DNA of 64,000 bases, taken from the NCBI RefSeq assembly GCF_000003605.2, contig NW_003109082.1, forward strand, positions 204,822 to 268,821. Reading direction: 5' to 3'. The DNA is from Saccoglossus kowalevskii. Taxonomy: Eukaryota; Hemichordata; Enteropneusta; Harrimaniidae. Made by a program: the position numbers and the translations under genes. The notes beneath the pieces are model-generated. The model saw nothing but the letters and a program-made list of their open reading frames with translations. It did no database searches and was not told the origin of the DNA. Below, piece after piece: positions 37,613-49,318 of the stretch (position 1 is its first letter; every line of letters begins with the position of its first letter).

Positions 37613-37932
37613 AACGCAATTTCTTCTCAGACATAGCGTTAGCGAGAAGTGATATTCCAGACGATCGTTTTAAGAATGTCCATCGTGTCAGCATGTCCAC
37701 TCTAGAATAAAGAAATCGCCGCTGTATCTTGTTTTATGGAGCGCAAAACCCATTTTCACTGATTTATCGTATATTTTAACGCAATTTCTTCTCAGACATA
37801 GCGTTAGCGAGAAGTGATATTCCAGACGATCGTTTTAAGAATGTCCATCGTGTCAGCATGTCCACTCTAGAATAAAGAAATCGCCGCTGTATCTTGTTTT
37901 ATGGAGCGCAAAACCCATTTTCACTGATTTAT
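37613..37932. repeat. Near-perfect 155-bp tandem duplication
   Basis: CGTATATTTTAACGCAATTT begins at 37613 and again at 37768. The two units read as identical through GCGTTAGCGAGAAGTGATAT, GATCGTTTTAAGAATGTCC and GAGCGCAAAACCCATTTTC. I saw no difference between them, so the duplication is recent or has been homogenised. Confidence 0.9.
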
Positions 37933-38857
37933 TTTAACCACAACTTGGCATATTAAGTTTTTAATTAAAAAAAAAAAGTTATTAAATTCTTTACTGCTAC
38001 GTTGATTTTGTACATTAATTTCACGACATGTCTTTATTATGTTCGCCGCCCTCTCGGGTTCTCCCAAATCATTCATTCCATGCACACGTGCCAATCAATT
38101 TTACTAAACTTGTTGATATAGGTAGAAAATTAGTTTGCCATCTTGCAAAACTACAGTTCCATGCGCATGAGCCCCGCCCGTGACATCGACATCATTAATA
38201 AAGAGGAGGGCAAGGGTTATTTTCGTTCAACGTAATTGCAATATTTTTTTGTTCGTACAACGTAAATAGAAAAAATAAATTCCGTAATTCTGTAATCACA
38301 GGCTAGACGTACAACGTAATCAATCAAATATTTTTTTCGTACACTATAAAAATGTGTAATTTTTCTTGTACGTACAAAAATTCAAATCCAAATAAAAAAA
38401 TCGTAAAGAATAATCCAGGTAAATTACATTTTAGAAACTGTAAAACGACTAGATGACACAATTCACTACAAAATTGAATGTCAAGACGTAAAAGGCCCTC
38501 TAACCGAATGAAGAGCATAACGAGGGTAATATGCGCATGCGTCTCTTCACACGGCGCAGCAATGGTGTAGAATTTGAGTCGAAGAGCTCTTCGGACCATT
38601 CAATGTTCCATTTGTTAACACTGTAAACTGTAAAAACGTCTTTTTTTTCTTCGTAAATTGTGAAAAGCCCATTTTATTTCCCGTAAAACCGTACCAGCTA
38701 CCCCCTTGCCTTCCCTCAATAAACGTGTAAAATGTTACGAGCAATTGTTTTTTATAACGGGTATTTATCACCAGTCGGCCGTCCTTACTCAAAATAGTGC
38801 GAATACGCACTAAAAGGCGACATTTTTTCTTGGAATGTGTTATCGTTCGCCCCCTGA

Positions 38858-39204
38858 TTGTGGTTTCCAATCACCCCAATGTACTTTCACTGAGTGATTG
38901 CAGCGAAAGTGCGCAAGGGATTCTGGGTAACGTAAAACTCGATTGACCTTTCCTACATATGCTGAGTTCACTGTGACTGCGCCGGTTACCGGCTTCGCGT
39001 ACGTGACACCCTAACAGACGAGCTGACACACAGTACGTTCGGATAGCCTGTATGATCGAACTCAAATGATTAAGTCGTTTCACGAACCTCGAATAAGTCG
39101 CGATACAAGCTCCGAATAAGTCGCTCTGCAAGCCCCGAATTCGTCGCAGTGAAAGCCTGATTAAGTCGCGGTACAAGCCCGATTAAGTACAAGCCCTGAC
39201 GCAG
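38858..39204 (+). promoter_or_regulatory. Promoter-proximal region and non-coding first exon of SLC10 copy B
   Basis: Matches 28783-29073. Shared segments include TGCAGCGAAAGTG, GGGATTCTGGGTAA, ACTCGATTGACC, GACGAGCTGACAC and GTTCGGATAG. The presumed exon ends at CCTGACGCAG|GTAAAC (39204). A conserved acceptor at 40125 opens a 25-nt leader before the ATG at 40151, the same length as in copy A. Confidence 0.6.
39068..39197 (+). repeat. 22-23-bp minisatellite inside the copy B leader region
   Basis: Six units beginning GATTAAGTCG or GAATAAGTCG at 39068, 39091, 39114, 39137, 39159 and 39181, most ending in CAAGC(C/T)CC. Copy A has a single equivalent (GAATAAGAAACCTACAAGCC), so the expansion is specific to copy B. 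Confidence 0.85.
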
Positions 39205-39615
39205 GTAAACATTTATTTGTAGTCTCAGTTGTGTCTTGGTTCAGTGTTACTGTGTTCAGTGCTTGTAAGTATTGGTTGTTTTATGCTAATGGTATTTTTT
39301 GACAACATCAACCTGACTAAGCTTAGTAATTTGACCATACACCAGAGTGTGAGTGTGCGTGTCAGTGTTTTGAAATCAGTTAACCCTTTATTCCAGCGAA
39401 ACGGTAGTGTATTGGAACTGTGTCGGCTAGATTTATTATAACGATCGTATAATTAATGCAGGCATGCGTACAATGCACTCTGGTTTATTTGTGTCTGTAT
39501 AAAGTTCATTTCAACCTTGGGTCATAACAGCCGACTGTGTGTGACGTCAGCATGCATGTCATTTTAATTGGATAGTATATCTAGTACTAGTATATTATAC
39601 ACAGTCCTTATGTCA

Positions 39616-39826
39616 CTATACATGGAGCTGAAAAAATGTCTGAGCTTCGTGCTGTGAGGTGACGGTTGTCAGGGAGATTGCAGGTTCGAATCCCGTACTG
39701 TACGGAGTACGTACTGGCCACTTGCCAGGCTCGCGGCTTCCAGTGATGGGAGAATGGCGTTTACTAGTAGTCGAAGGGGGCGTAAAAAATGCACGTTCCG
39801 TGTGCTCCTTGTGCACGTAAACCAAC
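39616..39826 (+). mobile_element. Probable tRNA-derived SINE
   Basis: A perfect polymerase III B box, GGTTCGAATCC, lies near 39684, preceded by a weak A-box-like stretch (GTGCTGTGAGGTGACGG). A non-tRNA body follows (GTACTGGCCACTTGCCAGG, GGAGAATGGCGTTTACTAG). It is not a functional tRNA gene: no acceptor-stem pairing is seen. It abuts a MITE at 39827 and is absent from the matching intron of copy A. Confidence 0.6.
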
Positions 39827-40012
39827 TACTGTAAAAGAATATATTTTCGCTGTAAAAATGTTTCACTGAAAAGGCTTCTTGTATGGCATTTAGTTTCGCT
39901 GATTTTTGACGAGTTGAATGTAAAATATAGGGAAAAGGGTATATTCGCTTGATTTTATTTTAACTGAAACACCCTTTCAGCGAAACTAGCGAAAATAAAG
40001 TATTTTACAGTA
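39827..40012. mobile_element. MITE, TACTGTAAAA/TTTTCGCTG family
   Basis: TACTGTAAAAGAATATATTT at the left, AAATAAAGTATTTTACAGTA at the right, with CACTGAAAAGGC and CCCTTTCAGCGAAACTAGC inside. It lies in the 5' UTR intron of SLC10 copy B, about 110 bp before the acceptor. Confidence 0.85.
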
Positions 40013-40150
40013 ACTAAATAAGTCAACTATTCAACCAATCAGTGATCATTCTTCAAGATGGGTATCTATAATAAACAGTTATTTACAAAACATGACATAA
40101 TTATCTGGTCTGTGTTGCATTTCAGGTCTGTGAGAATCTGGTGTTTGGAC

Positions 40151-43100
40151 ATGGAGGAGGGCGCCATCATGCTGCTGTCCAATGTGACATCTATACCACC
40201 GACTGGTGGCGCGATTACAGAAGTGACAGACATGACGAACACTACTACGACGTTACCCGAATCATCCAGCTCCATTGTTGTAATCGTGGAACAGGTGCTT
40301 ATTGTGTTCGCGATAATTGCCATTCACTTGGGGATGGGCGGTGCGACTGACCATTTGGAACTACGTGATAACTTACGACGTCCGTGGGGAGTGGCTGCTG
40401 CAATCGCCACGCAATTTTTCTTAATGCCAGCAGTTGCCATGGCTTTAATTTATCTATTCGATCTATCGTATGGGTACGCTATCGGGACTATCATTATGGC
40501 GTCAAGTCCCGGTGGGGCACTGTCTAATGTGCTTTCCTATTGGTCTAAGAGTGACGTGTCATTGAGGTGAGTGTTGTTAGTCATTGTCATAATCCATTAT
40601 TTATTTATTTACTAGTATTATTTATTTTAGGTTTAATAAGTCTAATAAAAATATAATGCTAAAACAACACCAATACTAATACAAGACAACGCCTAAAATT
40701 ATTTCAAAAATTATAACTTTGTTGCTCCGTCCCAGGTAGGCGCTGACGGAAGTTACAAACTGCGTGCGATGAAGATTTTCAAAACTATGTTTACACTACT
40801 GCAGCTACTACCACTAGCACTGTAGGCCAATTATTTTATTTGATGCCACTTGCAATTTATTTACAATTTTTGTACGAGAATCACACCAAGGATAATAAGA
40901 TCTAAATAAGTACAATTAACATTTGTAAAATAAAGTTTGTCGTAGCATAACACACTTAATTTTCACTTCATGGCAGTTTTATCATCGTCGCCATTTAGAT
41001 GACACCCAAATACTTTTTAACTGCGACAAAAACCAAACTTTTAACATGTATGTAAAAGCTTTGAATCCTTGTCTGTTCTCATATTTCTTGAGAAAACAAT
41101 TGACACGCATTCTGTCTTTGTAGTGTGGAAAAGAATGTCAACGTTATTACCTCAAACTTATTATTTCAGCGAGCCTTGTTAATGATTTGAAACGAGTTCT
41201 ATTACGTATGTTACCAGCTAAATAACACCCAAAACCTGTCCTTTGCAGCTAATTAACTGGGATCTTCAACGTACATTGCAAATAACATAGGCGAAAGAAT
41301 CCCCCACACTGCGAACTCCATTTGTCACTTTAAAAGACGTAGGCAATTCTGAAGCCACCCGAACGCGAAAAGTGTGACCTCAGTTAGCAGTACAATAAAT
41401 GAAGTATTCTCTTGTCATGTATTTTTTTTAAACAACTTCCAATGGTTTACCATGCTAAGCTTTTTGATTGTGTTTAAAATTCATTGTCAATTTCGAAATT
41501 TTGAAAATTTATTTCCCCTTAAAATAAACTTGTATCTCAATCACAGGAACTGTCACCAGGGAAACAGAGGACTTTTTAATACACACAGTAGATACACACA
41601 GTAGCCTCATTATTCGGTACTGAAGACAATTCAAATAACCGTATTATTGTTTTGGGAGCTTTTTTAAAAACTTATTTTTCTCCTGAAAAAGTTACTTATT
41701 TCCGGAATTTTGTGATAACAACTCCCTTTTCAAAAAACATCTGTATTCATAGAGGTATATATTTTTTTTTTCGTTATTTTTTCATAAAAAATATAGCATT
41801 TTTAAATGCCATAAAATATATTCTCACAGTAAATTAATTATAATTAAATTAATATCTGAATAGGTTTTCCTACACGATATCAAAGTGAACATTTTGAATT
41901 TGTAAATTTCATTTATATTAGCCTTCTGTTTTTGACAAATCTGTCTCAATCAATTGTAAGTTAAAGATACCCCCCCCCCGCACACATATAAATAAATTGT
42001 ACACTTGTACAAACTTATGTACTGTAAAGGGGGTAATTATTCACTGGGTTTTAATTTAGCTTATTTCGCTGACTGGAAAAATGCGCTAAATTAAAACACA
42101 GTGAATATGTAAAATTTAGCATAGAACACATTATCTAAATGACGAAACCGTGAATTTAAAACCCACTGAATATGCCCGAAATGGTAAATCAGTGAAATTT
42201 AAACCCAGTGAAAATTAGTCATTGTACAGTATTTATTTCCTATTCGTGTTGTTTTAATCTTTAACACATGATGTCCAAATCAAGAGCCGAATGCTATAAT
42301 TACTATTAAAAATATGCTACTCCTGAAAGGCATTATCTCGAGTTTCGTTTGTTTATTTCCGTCTACGGCCCGTGTTTTCATTTACCGGTATTCATTGCGG
42401 TATTCCAACCAGCAGATGCACCGATATACAATAATATCTCTGAAAGAGAGTCCATGCAATGTGTATTCTCTTAGCATTTAATTAACATTCAACCTTTCTA
42501 TTCCATCCAATGACGTAGAGTACGAGTATCACGTAACTGCGTGAAAGGATTTAGCTATAGGCAGGCTCTAGTCGAAACTATTAGTTTTAGTTTTACTATA
42601 AACAAGCGAAATGATTTCGCGAAATATTTGACGTAATTGTGAAATGATAGTGTACACACCTTATTACGCATGCGTATATATTTATTTGGAACATTGATAG
42701 CAATTCCCATGTGGGGGATTTTTTCTTATTTTGATAAGCAGATTTTTATTTCGCAGTCAACCGACACCGCACATGTGGTTCATGTACATTAGTCTGCTAT
42801 TTAGGCATACCTCTGGTTGTTAACAGAAAACTTAGGATTGACACAAATTATGACACATTTCAATAAGGAGCTATGTCTATTTCTTTGTGTATGAATAACT
42901 TTGGTTTGTTGTAGTCATCATAATGTATGCATACGGACACATACCAGAAATTTCGACTTACTATGTTATTAATCTCACGCTGAAAGTTTATTTCATTTTT
43001 TTATTTTTTTTCCAGTATATGCATGACGACTTGCTCCTCGGCATTTGCCTTCGTGGCTCTACCCGTACTGCTGTTGCTGTTTAGTGAGGTGTTCGCAAGT

Positions 43101-44472
43101 GACGAGACGATTAAAGTTCCATTCAAAAGCGTCGCAATAACATTAACTATGATATTTGTGCCATCCGCGTTGGGTGTACTGATTCGATATAAATCGTCTC
43201 GTATAGGTGACGTCTTTGCTGAGGTAAGGAAATATAATTAGAGTTTCTTGGCAGTTACAACTATTGTCAAAATTTACCTTTTGTGCCAATCTAATATTCC
43301 CAGTCGTCGGGCAATACACCGGGGTCCCCCCCCGATTAATCCAATGACGCGATGAGACATGACCTGTCACTGTCTGTGATCTGATTCTCGACTACTAATA
43401 CTGTTAAAGAGCGACAGTCGTCGTGTCGCGATCTGTTCGATATGGGACTCATAGCGACGTATACAACGCGTGTAAAATATATTGAAGATAATATTTGGTA
43501 ATCGTAGTCCTAAATAACTATTAAAAATAGCTAAAAAATAGCGTGTAAAATACATTGTTTATTTATATGAAATTCGAACACGCGCTGCGCGACGATCACC
43601 GCGCTTTAAGTTCTCGGTTGACGACTGGCTGACTGTGTAACGGCTCTCGTAGTTGTTGTTATACCACCCTCAACGGTATTTGTTATTGTACGCACTTCTC
43701 GTTGGAACAGGTTCACCTGGCGCCCTACTAGCCGAGTCGTTACGGCAAAAAACTGGAACTCGCTGTGGTTATAGCCCTAGACGTCACTCGTGCTATACGG
43801 GATATATTGGTCGCACACGGAGATTTTTGGACTCAGCTCGGTTATTATATTATTTTGTTTAGTTTATTGAATAATCATTTATATTCAATTCTCTTGCATC
43901 GTGAATAAATTAGGCTTAGTGATTAACATTTTTACCTTCAGTAAAATATTAATTTCATTTATTTAATGTTTCAGGTATGCAGCATAGCTGGGTGCATTGG
44001 CATTGTCGCATTCGTAATCGTAATGTTTGTTGATTCTCCGGAAATCATAAACGCTTCGTACGAAGCTTACGTCGTCAGTTTGGCTTTGCCGCTGATTGGG
44101 TTTTCGATAGGATACTTCTTAGCGACTTTGTTAAAGCAGATCCCGTACAAGCGAAGAGCAGTTGCCATAGAAACCGGTTATCAGAACGTGGGCCTGGCTT
44201 TAGCCATATTCACATTGTCGTACCAAGGCGATCCGGTTATTCTCGAAATGCAGACGATTCCAATATTTTATGGTTTGGCGAGTACATTGTATGCCCTTAT
44301 CACTATTGGTTTATACAAACTGTATTTAAGAAGAAAAGAGCGTGACGTAATTGAAGAGAAAGTAGCTTTACTCGTGGACGACGATAACTACGATGAGACA
44401 AGCAGAATAAAAGATTTGTCCTATGGAAGCACTTCCGGGGTAAAAGACGACTTTAAAGAAAGCAGGCCTTGA
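40151..44472 (+). CDS. SLC10-family sodium/bile-acid cotransporter-like protein, copy B
   Basis: Coding exons 40151-40566, 43016-43223 and 43975-44472 have exactly the lengths (416, 208, 498) and phases of copy A and give 373 residues. The ATG at 40151 is chosen because it aligns with copy A; an in-frame ATG at 40058 lies before a conserved acceptor (40125) and is probably intronic. SSPGGALSN and VAIETGYQN are intact, so both transport motifs are kept and neither copy looks like a pseudogene. Differences from copy A cluster in the N-terminal 45 residues (compensating small indels) and the acidic C-terminal tail; membrane segments are close to identical. AATAAA is at 44677. Substrate unknown. 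Confidence 0.93.
42020..42231. mobile_element. MITE with TACTGTAAAG termini and an ACTGGGTTTTAA interior
   Basis: TACTGTAAAGGGGGTAATTA at the left and ATTGTACAGTA at the right. Inner inverted blocks TCACTGGGTTTTAATTTAGC and GAAATTTAAACCCAGTGAAA. The interior differs from the TTTTCGCTG family but the termini are the same type. Intron 1 of copy B. Confidence 0.75.
43404..43609. mobile_element. TTAA-flanked MITE, GCAGTCGTCG family, with internal duplication
   Basis: TTAA at both ends; CGACAGTCGTCGTG left and GCGCGACGATCACCGCG right. The interior GCGTGTAAAATA appears twice, at about 43469 and 43542, separated by about 70 bp absent from the sister copies (206 bp against about 133). Intron 2 of SLC10 copy B. 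Confidence 0.85.
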
Positions 44473-46155
44473 GAGAAGATAGTGACTCTTTCGAACCTGA
44501 CACTAATTGCTAAAGACATTACGCATGCGTAGATTTGTGTTACTTATTAATTTGAATTTGCATGTTGTCCGAAACTGAAACGGTTCTATGCACAAGACAT
44601 TCGCCAAATCATGGAAGTACAATGTATATCAATTCAAGACTTTTGCTATTGTCATGGCAACGCTCGGAACTTGTGAAATAAACAAGTATATCAATCGATT
44701 ATTTATAAATTATAATATACAAAAATAATTGTATCTGTAAAGTGAAGTACAATGTGTCCGGATTTGGTGTCATTTTTTAGATTTCCTGGCACATTCTAAT
44801 GTTATGACTGAAAGATCCTTCCAAATGTAAGAAATCTTTACGAAAATGAAAAACAATCACAACAATTACATTTTTCTGCTTGCCTGCCATATTTACCTGG
44901 AATTGTCAACAGTTACACTTAACAATATTGTCCAAGCTCGTAACGCGCACGTGTTATGTGGGCACATACCCACATCCCTGCAGATCACATTTATTGTATC
45001 TTTATTCTTTGAATTGATTGTCTTTATGAAAACACTTCTCTTTGGACATATTCGTACCATTACATATTAGGCTTACTTTAGGCTTGTGTGGGCACTTGAT
45101 GCTGACCTCTGGGCTTGGTCGTTTGGCATAGGTCCGAACACAAACATTGTTTTATGTGCATTGTTTTATGTGACGTCTTCAATCGAATAAAGATATGCAG
45201 TTTAATATCACCACTACCTTTGTTATCATGGTCATTTTCATTACAACGTAATCAGGGGGATTATGTGTCTTTCGATTTTATGTTTACGCTGGAAATGAAC
45301 TCGTATTTGCGCGCCTTGCTGCCTCCGGTAACTAGAGGGGGTATTTAAACTATGCTGTTTTTTACCTGTGTGGTGATATTATAAAGTTGTTCCATCGATA
45401 TTTACTCGTGCGTTCTGAGCAAACATTCTAATTGCAAAAACAAAAAATGAAAGGCATACCTACTGTTTGTTTCTTTCGTTTGAACTGATACTTAAACATT
45501 TCACAGTAAATACTTCTTTTGTTTATTAATTCAGAATAAAATAAATATACACTAAAGTGTTAAATAAAAACACAAGTATTTATTTTGGTATAAAACCGTG
45601 TTTCTCTTTAAATAATTGAAACTAATTTTCCAAGTTCAAGTTCTAAAAAAAAATGAAAGTTTGTTGTTTCAGACGTTGTACGAGAAAATGTCCGTTTCGT
45701 GCCAACACAAGATTGCGCCCTCTATCGGTATCGAACGCATCACAATGCGTCGCCTGACAAGAGGTTGATTTGGTAGTTCGTGTGGGTGGGTTTTTCCCAT
45801 AAATTTCTCACTCATCATCAGACCTAACACAAAGATTAATTGGACTGAACAAATAACAGTCAGGGCGGGGGTACATGTCGTCAGCATGAAGGTGAAATAG
45901 AATTTTACTTTTGCCATTCGCGCATGCTCTTTGCAGGTGTGAATCTTGCGTAGTTTCAATTTGAAAGTTGAATTGTCGCCAATATGTTAATGGGAGCTCT
46001 TTAAGTATGGACGTCTACATTGGTAAACTCAGTTATGTTCAACTAATAATAACTTACTGAGAGGTTGATACATGATAGAATGTGTGATAGTTCGATTGTT
46101 TCTGATTTAATTATCGACCAAAGTTACTCAAACAAAATGTTTTGGACCATGCCAT

Positions 46156-46412
46156 TTAAAAGGCGGCGACCTTCGCGTCGCGCATGGACGACATATGTGT
46201 CTAATATTAAAAAAAGATGGTGACTTTGACTGTTGCGCAAACCAACGAGTACAAACTTTAATTTACCAAGCTTTAATTAGGCAATTTTTGGTGATTGCAA
46301 GGTATTGAAGGAGTCATCGGTGGTAATTAGTGCAATTTGTGCTAAGATCAAAACTCGTACTCGTGATTTCCATTAAAAGAGCGCATTGGATCGTGGGAAA
46401 ATAATGTTTTAA
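46156..46412. mobile_element. Large-family TTAA MITE, inverted and right-truncated
   Basis: Starts TTAAAAGGCGGCGACCTTCG and carries, in reverse, AAGATGGTGACTTTGACTG, CCAAGCTTTAATTAGG, AAACTCGTACTCGTGATTTC and GCGCATTGGATCGTGGGAAA. The matching far end is missing. Confidence 0.75.
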
Positions 46413-47079
46413 TTATGTGCAATAATTGGGCATTTTGGGAGGGGAAGCCTGAGGGGGCTACCCTTGTGCTTTTATTTTTCAAAATTAGTTTCGATCAGAT
46501 AGTCGCGGTGAACACTGTAAACAAAATGAAAAAAAATATTGAACACCACATTTGGGAACGCAATCATTTTTGAATTTTTTTTATGAAGCAGTATTTGTTT
46601 CATATGTAATGCATTTTACATGTCACCGTATTTTATTATGCGTGCACATATGTGTTATACATATACTAGTATTGATATAGATATTGTTAAAACGCCGACC
46701 TTATGTCACTACATTCATGACTTAATAATTGTACAAATTCGAAAAACAAATTCGATACAAACAAAAGAACACAATTAGTCGCAAGGTGGGTACTTATACT
46801 AACTTCCCGTTTTTCATTCTGTTTATTGCTGTTCTGTTGTATTCTGTAGTTTGTATTGAAATATAATTTTTGTTGTTGTAGCTATTTTTACTTTATGTAC
46901 CACGACTACCTAGTTTCGGAAGAAAGAAATCGTCACCAACGATGACAGCGAATGCCTCTAAGAAATAAATACATACCAAAGAGTGCCCCATGACAACAGA
47001 CCTGGCTCTTATTCGCACATTTAATATAATGACTTACATGCGAATTCGACATTACAACCCCATGACATGTTACCCAACC

Positions 47080-47245
47080 TTAAAGCGGGAGGGATGTCAC
47101 CTGCGCACGCGTGGGAATTGAGTCCCAAGCGACGAAAACAACACACGATAAAAACGCAAAAGCTAATGGGAAAGACGCTTGTTTGTAAACAATGACACGC
47201 TATGGCTATTTAACGCATGCGCAGGTGACGACTACCCCGCTTTAA
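47080..47245. mobile_element. TTAA-flanked MITE, CACCTGCGCA family
   Basis: TTAAAGCGGGAGGGATGTCA at the left, GACGACTACCCCGCTTTAA at the right, CACCTGCGCACGCG / CGCATGCGCAGGTG inverted. 166 bp, the cleanest copy of this family here. Confidence 0.9.
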
Positions 47246-49157
47246 CGTTTTGGCACAATTGCGAGTCGTTTTAAGCGAACACTGCGATAAAAACTTTCCG
47301 TTTTTAAACATTTTGAAATTCTTTCGGAGGAAAGTACATTACTTTTACCAAGTAAAATAATATTTATTATAAAGTTCTTGCTACATGTTTTGTAATTTTA
47401 TTCAGCCAGCTTTCTGTCATTATTCAAGACAAATGAAGTGCAATATGTTTTCTTGTAACAGCCAATCGGTAATAATTATGAAAATTATTATCGGAATACA
47501 TTTCCTTATGAAATATTCTTAATATATTCCTGAATTCACAGGTCATCAGTTGTCTGATCTCACGTGTTTATTCAGGATGCGATGAACTACACTCTGACTA
47601 CATACGGGTATATCGATATAATGATATGTTGTTTTAATTTCATGTTCCAATTTATCGGACACATTGTAGATGCCGAATGAAATGTCTGCGAACTAATATC
47701 ATCTCACACAATGAATGTCTGCAGTCGTATGCAATTATATAATTTCATAAATATTATATTATTACTGAAATTAGCCCTAGGACGAGATGAGCACCGTGAT
47801 AATCCTCGTTCACGTCATATCCTTATTCAATCCCTGCGCTTGCGCGTTAAGGATAAGGCCTATGTTTTAAGTACTTTTTCAATCAAATTCTGAAAAGATG
47901 GTACTTTGGGATATTCACAGAAACAAATCAGTTTAACCAACACATGTCTGATTTGCACGTTTTGTACTGAACCTCTGGGTGGACAGAGTGACTGTTTGAT
48001 TTAGACCCTGTCCTATACGACAATTGGTTGCAGCAAACAAATAAATCCATCTCAATTCTGATAAGTTGCATTTGACCCGTCCAACCATGGGCTGTACGGG
48101 TTTAGAACAAATCAGTGCGTTTAAGGCAGAGATGCAGTTTATTTGGCTTGCTTATTATACAAACTTTGTAAAATTTTATTTTAAATATCCAGAATGCGTT
48201 TTTGATTTCGGTTCAAAAATTTGCTTTTTAGGGCAAAAGTGGTTTAAAATATACTAGCTTAAAAACTTCAAGTCCGTTTGTGGGTACTACTATATACTAC
48301 TAATTCAAATGCGTCCACTTATCTCTCTAACTGCTTTCAAAGTCGCACAGCATGACCATAAAGTTCACTCTTGTTCTGTTTTTGCATAATTTATATACTG
48401 TATCTATATTAATTGCGGACTTGTTATTTTTGTTCCACTCGCCGTAATAAACTGCCCGGACGCATATTGAAGGGGTTCACCTTGTCAATAATGTGTGAGA
48501 CCTGTGATATTTTATAGTGACGGGAGTCGAAGCCAAAAGCCGATTTATAAAAAGCTCGTTTCTGGCCTTGCTCACAGCCTAACATTTAAATTCAAACCAT
48601 TACTTATGTTACAGCAGTGTGTTTTGGTAAGTAGTAACACATGTAAACAAAAAATAGCCTAGCGTAACAATGCTTTGATCAGTGCGAAGAAGTCAACTGC
48701 TTACCTACTAAACACGGGTTAAGAAAACTATTAAACATATTCTTTGTTGAGCTGTCAGTTCACTATAGATACCATCAACACCACAAACCCAATATTTAGA
48801 AATTTCAAACTGAAAACGAGAGGTTTTCTATTGATCGATTGGAACAGCACTGGAATACTTTTAAATGACGTCATTATCTACTGCGCAAGTTGGCTGGTCG
48901 GTTGAGCTGTCATTGAACTTTATAAATATTGATATAAATCAAGAGAATGGATTTGTCGTATCGATAGTAATGAAATTGTCTTAGAATAACTTTGCAGATC
49001 AGTGTAATCATTAAAATCTGAACATCCGACATTTTTTTATTTATTGTTTTTTTGGATCATATATAAACGTAATAGAAGCACGGATTCGATTTGTTAAAAA
49101 CAAAAACTAAAATGCTGTTACGAATGAAAAGGCTATTACATGTTAACCAGTACGTTT

Positions 49158-49290
49158 TTAAAGGGCGGCAGTCGTCCTGCCGCGTCCTGTTCGATATGTG
49201 ACTCATAGCGACGTATACAACGTGTGTAAAATACATTGTTTATTTACATGAAATTCGAACACGCGCTGTGCGACGAAAGCCGCGCTTTAA
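49158..49290. mobile_element. TTAA-flanked MITE, GCAGTCGTC family, at the sulfotransferase 3' end
   Basis: TTAAAGGGCGGCAGTCGTCC left and CGACGAAAGCCGCGCTTTAA right. It ends 28 bp from the sulfotransferase stop codon (gene on minus strand), so it is likely within the 3' UTR. On the minus strand it supplies an AATAAA (complement of TTTATT near 49238). Confidence 0.85.
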
Positions 49291-49318
49291 CTTGTGAACT
49301 GCAAGGCATGTAAATATA

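Larger units (their letters stand above)
33926..38857. other. Spacer between the tandem SLC10 genes
   Basis: Contains the copy A 3' UTR (to about 34192), a CA/CT microsatellite (34316-34378), a TTAA MITE (35900-36032), a poly-A tract near 36242 and a 155-bp tandem duplication (37613-37932). From 38220 to 38350 CGTACAACGTAA-type motifs recur. No gene recognised; ORFs here are short and unlike known proteins. Confidence 0.5.
44473..49157. other. Intergenic, between SLC10 copy B and the sulfotransferase gene
   Basis: Homology to the copy A 3' flank ends near 44752. Beyond that no gene is recognised. Two TTAA MITEs lie here (46156-46412 and 47080-47245). Confidence 0.5.

Noticed and set aside
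40058-40150. Upstream extension of SLC10 copy B from an ATG at 40058
   Set aside because: Crosses a CATTTCAG acceptor conserved with copy A; the ATG at 40151 aligns with the copy A start.
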